Below, piece by piece: positions 21,569 to 28,135 of a stretch of 34,521 nucleotides of DNA. Below the pieces are notes generated by a model that made no database searches, had not been told where the DNA came from, and worked only from the letters and a program-made list of their open reading frames with translations. The position numbers and the translations under genes are program-made. Positions within the stretch are counted from its first letter, which is position 1. Every line of letters starts with the position of its first letter. The DNA comes from a virus, in IMG/VR virus record IMGVR_UViG_3300036791_000351, positions 1 to 34,521 of that record, one strand, 5' to 3'.

Positions 21569-21916
21569 ATGCCGGAAGGCGCACACCGTGAATGCTCTCA
21601 TCCAACTTGCCGCGAGTATGCAACGCATGGCGGATTCTGCGCAGCGCACAACGCACGCACTGCACGGCCTGAGTTTCTTAGCGCAGATCGCACGGTCAAC
21701 CCCACGGGCGCACGCTTCCGGCGACTGCGCCACTCCTTCCTCGTGCGCCATCCGGTGTGCAATATGTGCAAGCGCGAAGAGAGCACCATTCTCGATCACG
21801 TCATTCCGCATCGCGGCATCGCGTTGCTGTTCTGGAATCAGCGCAACTGGCAAGGCTTGTGCGTTCACTGTCACGCCGTCAAGACCCATCGCGAAGTGCT
21901 CGGTCATGACGCGTAG
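21569..21916 (+). CDS. HNH endonuclease
   Basis: This 115-residue protein is a typical phage HNH nuclease from the packaging region. An N-terminal Cys-rich finger (CSHPTCREYATHGGFCAAH) is followed by HPVCNMC (Cys64, Cys67), LDHVIPHRGIALLFWNQRNWQGLC with Asp76, His77, His81 and Asn93, and CHAVKT (Cys101, His102). In HK97-like phages the equivalent protein, encoded beside the terminase, stimulates specific cos cleavage by the terminase complex. ATG 21569 follows a weak GACGAG site. Here it is separated from the small terminase by the 22223-25323 cassette. Confidence 0.88.
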   Translation: MPEGAHRECSHPTCREYATHGGFCAAHNARTARPEFLSADRTVNPTGARFRRLRHSFLVRHPVCNMCKREESTILDHVIPHRGIALLFWNQRNWQGLCVHCHAVKTHREVLGHDA

Positions 21917-22222
21917 CATTCCGGCGACAGATCGGGAAATTTCTAGTCTCCCCCTCTTTTCGTATCCGGTGCCGATAGCATCACCGCTCTTGCCGCACGA
22001 TGCGCTTGCTCTGTCGCGGTCGTCGGCAATGCTTCCTGTCAGGCGCACAGTTGCCGTCATCGCAGGACAGGATCGAGCGCGGCGGGCTTCATCCGCTTGC
22101 CGCGCTCTTCAGATTCTCGCCGTCTGCCCCGGTAGGGGGACGTCCAAAACATTCCAACGAACCGCCGGGAGGCGTGCGCGGAAGAATTTTTGCGCCCGCC
22201 AGAAAAACTCAGGGAGACGTCT
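21917..22222. other. Non-coding stretch; candidate packaging-site element
   Basis: No convincing gene. The end (about 22126-22220) has a GCCCC..GGGGG tract, then ACGTCCAAAACATTCC, a G/C-rich patch, and a run of T before AGAAAAACTCAGGGAG. A G-rich run followed by a patch of this sort between an HNH gene and the small terminase is a pattern I recall from other siphophages and could be the cos region. This is recollection and inference; no cleavage site can be identified. Confidence 0.35.
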
Positions 22223-22864
22223 GTGAGCCGCGCGGCCCGTTTCACCGCTCAAACACTCGAACCGATGCCGACCAACCCAGTGGTGAGCCGTTTACCCGTG
22301 AATGGCGGCACTTCTGACGGCATTCTGCGCGTCGAGCTTTGGGCCATCACGCGCGTGATCCCGTACGCGAGGAACGCGCGGAAGATTCCGCCCGCCGCCG
22401 TCGCGAAGGTTGCGGCATCGCTGCGCGAATTCGGATGGCGGCAACCGATTGTGGTCGATGCCGACGGCGTGATCGTGTGCGGGCACGCGCGGCTTCTCGC
22501 CGCGCAGCAACTCGGCATGATCGAAGTCCCCGTGCATGTGGCTCACGATCTGTCGCCCGCGCAGATCAAGGCGTATCGGCTGATGGACAATCGCTCTCAC
22601 CTCGAAGCCGAATGGGACGACGCGCTTCTGGCCGTCGAGGTCGGCGAATTGAAGGGCATCGTCGATCTGTCGTTGACGGGGTTCGACGCCGCCGAGATCG
22701 ACCGACTGATGCGCAGCGATCCGCTGGCCGCGCCGGGAGACGCGCCCGTCGAGGAAGCGAGAATCGCCTTCGGCGTGATCATCGAGTGCGCCGACGAGAC
22801 GGAGCAAATCGGACTCCTGAAGGAATTCGCCACGCGAGGACTGCAATGCCGCGCACTCATGTAA
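22223..22864 (+). CDS. ParB-like domain protein
   Basis: The 213-residue protein starts at GTG 22223, five bases after AGGGAGA (22211-22217); ATG 22265 is an alternative. Residues 36-125 form a ParB/sulfiredoxin-like domain: VIPYARNARKIPPAAVAKVAASLREFGWRQP in part, IVVDADGVIVCGHARLLAAQQLG with the GHxR motif (residues 87-90), and LSPAQIKAYRLMDNR. Residues 145-213 are an extra C-terminal region. Phage proteins of this type are DNA-binding or nucleotide-hydrolysing factors and are often fused to or encoded beside DNA methyltransferases. It opens the unusual cassette and overlaps the next gene by 19 bases. Confidence 0.85.
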   Translation: MSRAARFTAQTLEPMPTNPVVSRLPVNGGTSDGILRVELWAITRVIPYARNARKIPPAAVAKVAASLREFGWRQPIVVDADGVIVCGHARLLAAQQLGMIEVPVHVAHDLSPAQIKAYRLMDNRSHLEAEWDDALLAVEVGELKGIVDLSLTGFDAAEIDRLMRSDPLAAPGDAPVEEARIAFGVIIECADETEQIGLLKEFATRGLQCRALM

Positions 22865-23997
22865 TCCGCGAGACGACGCTGATGCGCTCTCCGCGCGTGA
22901 TGCAACTGTCGGCGCTCTTCGACATCGCGCCCGAGAAGCACATGCGGCTCGAATGGGACGCCGATCTGCCCATCGAGCAGCGCGACTGGAACGTCGGCCT
23001 GATCGTGGGTCCGTCGGGCTGCGGCAAGACGAGCATCGCGGGCGAACTCTTCGGCGTGTCGATGGTCGCGGGCTACGACTGGCCGCGCGATCATTCGGTG
23101 CTCGACAGCTTCCCCGAAGCGATGCCCGTGCGCGATGTCGTCGAAGCGCTTTCGAGCGTGGGCTTCAACTCGCCGCCCGCATGGCTGCGTCCGTTCCATG
23201 TGTTGTCGAACGGCGAACAGTTCCGCGTGACGTGCGCCCGCGCCCTCGCCGAGAATCCCGCGCTCGTGGTGCTCGACGAGTTCACGAGCGTGGTCGATAG
23301 GCAAGTCGCGAAGGTGGCCGCGCACGCGATCCAGAAGACCATCCGCCGACGCGGACGGCAGTTCATCGCCGTCTCGTGCCACTTCGACATCGTCGATTGG
23401 TTACAGCCCGACTGGGTCTACGAGCCAGCCACGGGCGCGTTCCAGTGGAGGGAGCTTCAGCGGCACCCGGAACTTTGCTTCGAGGTCCGCGAATGCACTC
23501 GCGAACTCTGGCCGATGTTTAGGAGCCATCACTATCTGAGCACCGAACTACAGAGCGCGGCCAAGTGCTTCGTCGCGTGCATCGACGGCCAGCCGATTGC
23601 GTTCAACTCAGTGCTGCATCTGCCCCACGCGTACACCCGGAACATCAAGATGGGTCACCGTCTGGTCGTTCTGCCCGACTGGCAAGGCGTCGGACTCGGC
23701 GGGCGCTTCGACGACTTCATCGGGCAGTGGCTGCACGAGCGCGGCTACCGCTACCACAACACGGTGGCGCATCCGGCGATCATCGCGTACTATCTGCGCT
23801 CTCCGCGCTGGCGGCGTCTCTACGCGGATCACACGAGCGGCAACGGACGGCCCGCGATCCGCGCGGGCAAGGGCGCGAACAAAGGGCGGGCGCACGCGCA
23901 ATTGCAGACGCGGCGGCTCAACACATTGAGCTTCGAGTACTGTCCGGTGGCTGCTTCAGTGAAGCCGCTGAACCAGATGCAGGAGGTAATCGCATGA
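22846..23997 (+). CDS. ABC-type ATPase fused to GNAT acyltransferase
   Basis: The 383-residue protein has an ABC ATPase domain at about 10-205: Walker A GPSGCGKTS (55-63), signature LSNGEQFR (120-127), Walker B VVLDEF (141-146) and a switch His179. No membrane partner is encoded, so it is not a transporter. Residues 210-335 are a GNAT domain: HHYLS, then RLVVLPDWQGVGLGGR (272-287) with the acyl-CoA-binding QGxGxG motif. The combination is found in other phages; the GNAT part recalls Mu Mom, which modifies adenine in DNA. A DNA-translocating or clamping ATPase that positions an acyltransferase is a reasonable model. ATG 22846 has GAGGA at 22835-22839 and lies inside the end of the ParB-like gene. 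Confidence 0.85.
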   Translation: MPRTHVIRETTLMRSPRVMQLSALFDIAPEKHMRLEWDADLPIEQRDWNVGLIVGPSGCGKTSIAGELFGVSMVAGYDWPRDHSVLDSFPEAMPVRDVVEALSSVGFNSPPAWLRPFHVLSNGEQFRVTCARALAENPALVVLDEFTSVVDRQVAKVAAHAIQKTIRRRGRQFIAVSCHFDIVDWLQPDWVYEPATGAFQWRELQRHPELCFEVRECTRELWPMFRSHHYLSTELQSAAKCFVACIDGQPIAFNSVLHLPHAYTRNIKMGHRLVVLPDWQGVGLGGRFDDFIGQWLHERGYRYHNTVAHPAIIAYYLRSPRWRRLYADHTSGNGRPAIRAGKGANKGRAHAQLQTRRLNTLSFEYCPVAASVKPLNQMQEVIA

Positions 23998-24395
23998 AGA
24001 CGTTTCTCTGCGGCAAGATTCACGGGCTGCGCGTCACCGACAAGAGCGTCGAGTACCACGGCTCCGTCGGCGTCTCGCCCGAACTGCTCGAAGCGGCGGG
24101 CATGGAACCGTTCGAGCGCGTGCTCGTCGCGAATCTGAACAACGGTCAGCGATGGTGGACGTACATCATCGTCGGCGTGGCGGGCGAGTTCCGCCTGAAC
24201 GGCGCAGCCGCGCGGCTCGGCGAGGTGGGCGACCGCTGCTTGCTGATGACCTTCGAGACGGCGCATCGACGCCCGAAGACACGCGTGGTTCACGTCAACG
24301 AGTCGAACCAGATAACGAACTGCGAGGCGATCAACGGGCATGGCGATATCGACCTGAAGATCTTCATGCCGACCGACGATCTGGTGTTGCCGTGA
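23994..24395 (+). CDS. PanD-like aspartate 1-decarboxylase homologue
   Basis: The 133-residue protein aligns by eye with bacterial aspartate 1-decarboxylase over its first 90 residues. Matches to E. coli PanD: Lys8 and His10 (GKIH), Tyr21, the self-cleavage pair Gly23-Ser24 that makes the pyruvoyl cofactor, Arg53, Thr56 and Tyr57 (GQRWWTY), Asn69 (NGAAA) and VGD. All are one to three positions from the E. coli numbering. PanD converts L-aspartate to beta-alanine, a precursor of pantothenate and CoA. The C-terminal 40 residues differ from PanD. It overlaps both neighbours by four bases (ATGA/GTGA). Substrate here is unknown; another amino acid or an attached moiety is possible. Confidence 0.82.
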   Translation: MKTFLCGKIHGLRVTDKSVEYHGSVGVSPELLEAAGMEPFERVLVANLNNGQRWWTYIIVGVAGEFRLNGAAARLGEVGDRCLLMTFETAHRRPKTRVVHVNESNQITNCEAINGHGDIDLKIFMPTDDLVLP

Positions 24396-25078
24396 GAATT
24401 CTCGAACTGGGCAACTACGTGGTGCCAGCCTACGCGGGCATGATTCTCGCGGAGCAAGGGCACGAGATCGTGAAGTGGGTCGGCGACGTCGATCCGATCC
24501 AGACGCTGAATCACGGGGACGCGCTCTGGGCCTGGATCAATCAGGGGAAGACGCTGGTCAAGCGCGGTGCGCGATTCGCGCCCGAAGTGCTCGATCAGTT
24601 CGACGCCGTGATCGACAATTTCCGGCCCGCAACGCTGGAACGCTTCGGCCTCGATCCGGCGCGACTCGCCGCGACCTACGGCGTGCGATGGGTGAGTATG
24701 CGGGCCGACGTGGGCGAGGTGAGCTTCGACGCGCTGGCGCAGATGCGGGCGTGGGGCGATCACGCGCCCTACATGCCGTTCTACATCGGCGACACGAGCG
24801 CGGGCTTGTGGCTGGCCTTCAAGCTGCTCGCCAGCCGGGAGTGCGGGCACTTCACGCTCTTCCAGGCGACGTGTCTCGCGAAGCTGGTCGAGGGCGAGAT
24901 GGTCGTCGCCGTCGAACGCGATGGCAAGCGCGTGCCGTGGGACCGCGATCTCTACGACTACACCGAAGAGGACGGCGTCGTCATCGAGTACCGCGACGTG
25001 GTCTACCGGGAGACGCCGCGCGACGATGCATGGCGGGCAGAGCATCTGCGGCATCGCGACGGGCGCTACGTGATTTGA
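24392..25078 (+). CDS. Compact CaiB/BaiF-type CoA-transferase homologue
   Basis: The 228-residue protein begins at GTG 24392, overlapping the previous stop. The N-terminal half follows the class III CoA-transferase pattern: ILELGNYVVPAYAGMILAEQGHEIVKW, DPIQTLN, WINQGKT, VIDNFRPATLERFGLDPARLAATY and VRWVSMR. The family's catalytic Asp, which carries the acyl group in formyl-CoA transferase, is matched by Asp134 in YIGDTSAGLW. Family members are usually about 400 residues, so this one is roughly half size and lacks most of the usual second domain. It would move CoA between carboxylic acids; its partner may be the acyltransferase two genes upstream. The 3' end overlaps the convergent ASCH gene by 13 bases. 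Confidence 0.82.
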   Translation: MRILELGNYVVPAYAGMILAEQGHEIVKWVGDVDPIQTLNHGDALWAWINQGKTLVKRGARFAPEVLDQFDAVIDNFRPATLERFGLDPARLAATYGVRWVSMRADVGEVSFDALAQMRAWGDHAPYMPFYIGDTSAGLWLAFKLLASRECGHFTLFQATCLAKLVEGEMVVAVERDGKRVPWDRDLYDYTEEDGVVIEYRDVVYRETPRDDAWRAEHLRHRDGRYVI

Positions 25079-25323
25079 GGGCCGAGATGAAACACGAAGA
25101 ACGGACCCGGATGATCGGCGGCGTAGCAGTCGGAGCAGTCTTCGGGCAGTTGCTCCATGCGCGTGAACTCTTCGACGCGCAGAACCGGGAAGCGGGCGCG
25201 TCCGTTGAGGCTCAATCGGTCCCCGGCCTTGATGTTCCGGTAGCGCGATCCGGCGCGGATCTCGTAGGTCTTCGTGCCCGCCACGATCTGATTGAAGTAC
25301 TTCTGCTTGATCAAGAGCAGCAT
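25066..25323 (-). CDS. ASCH-domain protein, convergent to cassette
   Basis: The 85-residue protein is the only confident minus-strand gene. LIKQKYFNQIVAGTKTYEIR followed by IKAGDRLSLNG is the ASCH signature (a PUA-like fold that binds nucleic acid or modified bases). Lys18 in AGTKT corresponds to the catalytic Lys of the E. coli ASCH enzyme YqfB, which removes acetyl from N4-acetylcytidine; the adjacent YqfB Thr is replaced by Glu21, as in most ASCH proteins. The C-terminus (SDCYAADHPGPFFVFHL) completes the barrel. Its tail-to-tail placement with the CoA-transferase-like gene suggests a reader or eraser of the modification made by the cassette; this is inference. Confidence 0.8.
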   Translation of the reverse strand: MLLLIKQKYFNQIVAGTKTYEIRAGSRYRNIKAGDRLSLNGRARFPVLRVEEFTRMEQLPEDCSDCYAADHPGPFFVFHLGPQIT

Positions 25324-25349
25324 CCCATCCAGAGTAGCGCGAGGACAGC

Positions 25350-25814
25350 ATGAGGGGAATGAAGCCGACGCCGACGCCGATCAAGATTCTGCGGGCGGGC
25401 GCGAAGCAAGCCGAGAAGCTGAAGAAGAAAATCATCCCGACTCCCGGCGACTTATTCGAGCCGCCCGACTGGTTCAGCGCGGATCAGAAAGAAGCCTGGA
25501 GCTACGCCATCGAGAACGCACCGCGCGGCGTGCTGCGGCGGATCGACAAGGCCGTGCTGGCCGCGTTCATCATCGCGCAAGACGTGCATCAGAAGGCGTC
25601 GGTGGCGATGCAGCAGACCACGCTCTTGGTCAAAAGCCCGAAGCAGGATTTGCCGATGCAGAATCCGTATCTGCCCATCGTCAATCGGCAGTACCAACTC
25701 ATGTTGCGCGGTGCGTCGGAACTCGGCTTCACGCCGTGCAGCCGCGCCCGCATCGAGAGCGGCAATGTGCCGCAAGCCCCGGCTGGCGACTGGGAGGATG
25801 TCGAGAGCGCATGA
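25350..25814 (+). CDS. terS: Small terminase subunit, P27 family
   Basis: The 154-residue protein matches the P27-type small terminase: a basic N-terminus, PTPGDLFEPPDWFSADQKEAW, a helical core (VLRRIDKAVLAAFIIAQDVHQKA), LVKSPKQDLPMQNPYLPIVNRQ and a final helix ELGFTPCSRARI. It recognises phage DNA and hands it to the large subunit. ATG 25350 has GAGG at 25341-25344; ATG 25359 is an alternative. The large subunit follows after three small genes rather than directly. Confidence 0.86.
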   Translation: MRGMKPTPTPIKILRAGAKQAEKLKKKIIPTPGDLFEPPDWFSADQKEAWSYAIENAPRGVLRRIDKAVLAAFIIAQDVHQKASVAMQQTTLLVKSPKQDLPMQNPYLPIVNRQYQLMLRGASELGFTPCSRARIESGNVPQAPAGDWEDVESA

Positions 25815-25826
25815 AAGGGGAAACGC

Positions 25827-25964
25827 ATGATTAGCCTGAAGCTGGTTCTGATGATCCTGGCGCTGGTCTGTTTTCTGATCGCCGCGCTGAACGTCTCGTG
25901 GACGCACGGCAATCTGATCGCGGCTGGCCTGTTTCTGGTGACACTCGCGATGATGATCGCGTGA
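25827..25964 (+). CDS. Tiny membrane protein, 45 aa, two spans
   Basis: ATG 25827 has GGGG at 25817-25820. Nearly all residues are hydrophobic: span 1 is about residues 5-22 and span 2 about 29-45, joined by a short polar loop (NVSWTHGN). The size and two-span shape resemble small phage membrane proteins found between terminase genes; a holin-like role is conceivable but there is no endolysin beside it. It is missing from simple length-filtered gene calls. Confidence 0.6.
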   Translation: MISLKLVLMILALVCFLIAALNVSWTHGNLIAAGLFLVTLAMMIA

Positions 25965-25974
25965 CGGAGGAAGC

Positions 25975-26124
25975 ATGAAAGTCAAAGCTCTGCATGACGT
26001 CGTCGTCGGCGTCGAGGAATACAAAGAGGGCGAGATCTTCCAGTGCTCGACGGAGGATGGACAATCGCTGATCGAGCAGGAACTCGCCGTCGCCGTCGAG
26101 GAAGAAAGCGAGGACGAAGCATGA
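25975..26124 (+). CDS. Small acidic protein, 49 aa
   Basis: ATG 25975 follows GGAGGA at 25966-25971. A short beta-like segment (MKVKALHDVVVGVEEYKEGEIF) resembles the first strands of small phage capsid-decorating or head-tail proteins beginning MKVKAL, and the N-terminal part of the connector at 31477 has a similar layout. The C-terminus is very acidic. It overlaps the next ATG (ATGA). Function unknown. Confidence 0.62.
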   Translation: MKVKALHDVVVGVEEYKEGEIFQCSTEDGQSLIEQELAVAVEEESEDEA

Positions 26125-26429
26125 CGCCGCAGCAGACCTATCGACCCAGTCGGTGCAACTACATCTACGCGTCGTACATCGGCAGCAACGGCGTCTACGA
26201 AATGGGGCCGGATGATTGGTCGGTTGAGCGCACCGCTTCCGGCGTGTATGTCATCACGCACAATCTCGGCCACGCGCACTACGTCGCGGTGGTCGCGGGA
26301 CTCACGGGCGCGAATCTGTCGGAAGGCGCGATCCAGAGCTACGACGAGAACACGATCACGGTCGGCATGTTCACCGCCGGATCAGTCGCCGACGCCCGAT
26401 TCTCGCTGATTGTGTTCGCCGTGGACTGA
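26121..26429 (+). CDS. Beta-rich hypothetical structural-type protein, 102 aa
   Basis: ATG 26121 overlaps the preceding stop and the TGA shares one base with the large terminase start. The sequence alternates short beta strands (GVYVITHNLG, HYVAVVAGL, NTITVGMFTAG, FSLIVFAVD), a pattern seen in small phage fibre-tip or head decoration proteins. No family is recognised. Its position between terminase subunits is unusual for a structural protein. Confidence 0.65.
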   Translation: MTPQQTYRPSRCNYIYASYIGSNGVYEMGPDDWSVERTASGVYVITHNLGHAHYVAVVAGLTGANLSEGAIQSYDENTITVGMFTAGSVADARFSLIVFAVD

Positions 26430-28135
26430 TGTCGAAGATCGCCGCGCCGACATTGCCGTTCGTCGAGCGTGCGCTAGAGTATGCCCGCGCCGTCGTCGCC
26501 GACCAGATTCCAGCGTGCCTCTGGGTCCGCCGCGCGTGCCAGCGGCATCTCGACGATCTGGAGCGCTTCAAGGGAAAGGACTCGCCGTACTACTTCGACG
26601 CCGCGCAAGCGAATCGCGTGTGCGACATCGTGCAGCGCTTCCCGCACATCCGGGGCGTCTGGGCGAACGCGCGGAAGCGGCTCGAATTGGAGCCGTGGCA
26701 GTGCTTCATCATCGTGGTCGTCTTCGGCTGGCAATGCACGGCGACGAAGACGCGGCGGTTCCGCATCGTCTACATCGAGATTCCGCGCAAGAACGCGAAA
26801 TCCACACTCACGAGCGCGATTGGTCTGTATCTGCTGGCGTGCGACGGGGAGCAAGGGGCGCACATCGTGAGCGCGGCGAGTGCGCTCCATCAGGCGAAGG
26901 TGATCTTCACCGACGCGCAACTGATGGCGAGGCGCGAGGCGGGCTACCGTTCGCGCTTCGGCGTCGAGGTTCTCGCGCATGTGATCGCGGTGCCCGAAAC
27001 GGCCAGCAAGTTCGAGGCGTTGAGTGCGGAGTATTCGAGCCTCGACGGCCTGAACATTCACGCCGCGCTGATCGACGAGCTTCACGCACACCCCAGTCGG
27101 CAACTCTGGGACGTGCTCCAGACGGCGACCGGATCGCGGGCGCAGCCGCTCATCTGGGCGATCACCACGGCGGGCCTGAACCGCGCGGGCATCTGCTACG
27201 ACCAGCGCGGGCATGTGATCGACATCCTCAACGGCTCAGTCGAAGACGACACGTACTTCGGAATCATCTACACGCGCGACGACGACGACGACCCGTTCGA
27301 CGAGAGCACCTGGATCAAGGCCAACCCGAACTACGGCGTCTCGATCTACCCGGAGAGTTTGCGCAGCGTGGCGAAACGCGCGATGCAAATGCCGTCGGAG
27401 CAGAGCGCGTTTTTCAACAAGCACCTGAACATCTGGGTCAACGCCGCGATTACGTGGCTTCCGGCTGGCGTGTGGGACAAGTGCGCCGATCCGAAGCTCG
27501 ACATCGCCGACTTCGCGGGTCAGGAGTGCTACATCGGGATCGACCTCGCGCTGCGCAACGACATCGCCGCGCTCGTGATCGCGTTCCCGCCCGAAGGCAA
27601 GCGCGACTGGTGGGCGTGCTTCGGACGCTACTATCTGCCCGAAGACACGGTCAACCGCGCCGAGAACGGGCACTACCAAGCGTGGGAAGCGGCGGGCCGA
27701 CTGACGGCGACACCCGGAGTGATCACCGACTTCGACTACATCATCGCCGCGCTCGGCGACTTCGCCGCGCAGTTCGACACGCGCGAGGTCGCGCTCGATC
27801 CGTTCGACGCGGGACCGCTGATCGTGGACATCGAGAAGGCGGGACTGCGCAAGCCCGTCGAAGTGCGGCAGACCGCGCCGAACATGTCGCCCGCGATGGT
27901 CGAACTGGAGGGCCTGGCCCTTTCGGGCAAGATCCGGCATGATGGCGATCCCGTTCTCGCGTGGATGATGTCGAACGTCAAGGTGCAGCGGTCGGGCGAT
28001 CTGATCAAACCGACGAAGGACTCCGACGAGAAGAAGATCGACGGCGTCGTCGCGCTGCTCATGTGCATTCACCGGGGCATGTACCGCTCTGGCCCCAGAG
28101 CCGATTACGAGAACCGTGGCTTATGGTCGATCTGA
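26429..28135 (+). CDS. terL: Large terminase subunit
   Basis: The 568-residue protein is the ATP-driven DNA packaging motor of the HK97-like terminase type. The ATPase domain has a Walker A variant IPRKNAKST (118-126) and Walker B ALIDELHAHP with Asp216 and Glu217, followed by WAITTAG, the coupling motif. The nuclease domain starts near 366 with CYIGIDLALRNDIAAL (Asp372), continues with ALDPFDAG, and has Asp in KKIDGVVALLMC near the C-terminus. The last residues overlap the portal gene by 13 bases. ATG 26429 is in a TGATG junction. Confidence 0.94.
   Translation: MSKIAAPTLPFVERALEYARAVVADQIPACLWVRRACQRHLDDLERFKGKDSPYYFDAAQANRVCDIVQRFPHIRGVWANARKRLELEPWQCFIIVVVFGWQCTATKTRRFRIVYIEIPRKNAKSTLTSAIGLYLLACDGEQGAHIVSAASALHQAKVIFTDAQLMARREAGYRSRFGVEVLAHVIAVPETASKFEALSAEYSSLDGLNIHAALIDELHAHPSRQLWDVLQTATGSRAQPLIWAITTAGLNRAGICYDQRGHVIDILNGSVEDDTYFGIIYTRDDDDDPFDESTWIKANPNYGVSIYPESLRSVAKRAMQMPSEQSAFFNKHLNIWVNAAITWLPAGVWDKCADPKLDIADFAGQECYIGIDLALRNDIAALVIAFPPEGKRDWWACFGRYYLPEDTVNRAENGHYQAWEAAGRLTATPGVITDFDYIIAALGDFAAQFDTREVALDPFDAGPLIVDIEKAGLRKPVEVRQTAPNMSPAMVELEGLALSGKIRHDGDPVLAWMMSNVKVQRSGDLIKPTKDSDEKKIDGVVALLMCIHRGMYRSGPRADYENRGLWSI

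Noticed and set aside
22000-22317. Open + frame between HNH and ParB-like genes
   Set aside because: Runs nearly 100 bases into the well-supported ParB-like gene, has no ribosome site and has shadow-like Arg/Pro composition.
24290-25435. Long minus-strand ORF across the CaiB-like and ASCH region
   Set aside because: Shadow frame; both the CaiB-like + frame and the ASCH minus frame show family motifs in other frames.
25811-25834. Seven-codon ORF ahead of the tiny membrane protein gene
   Set aside because: Too short; the GGGG in it serves as the ribosome site for the next gene.
26410-27942. 510-codon + frame overlapping the large terminase
   Set aside because: Arg/Ala-rich shadow of the terminase reading frame; no domain and no ribosome site.
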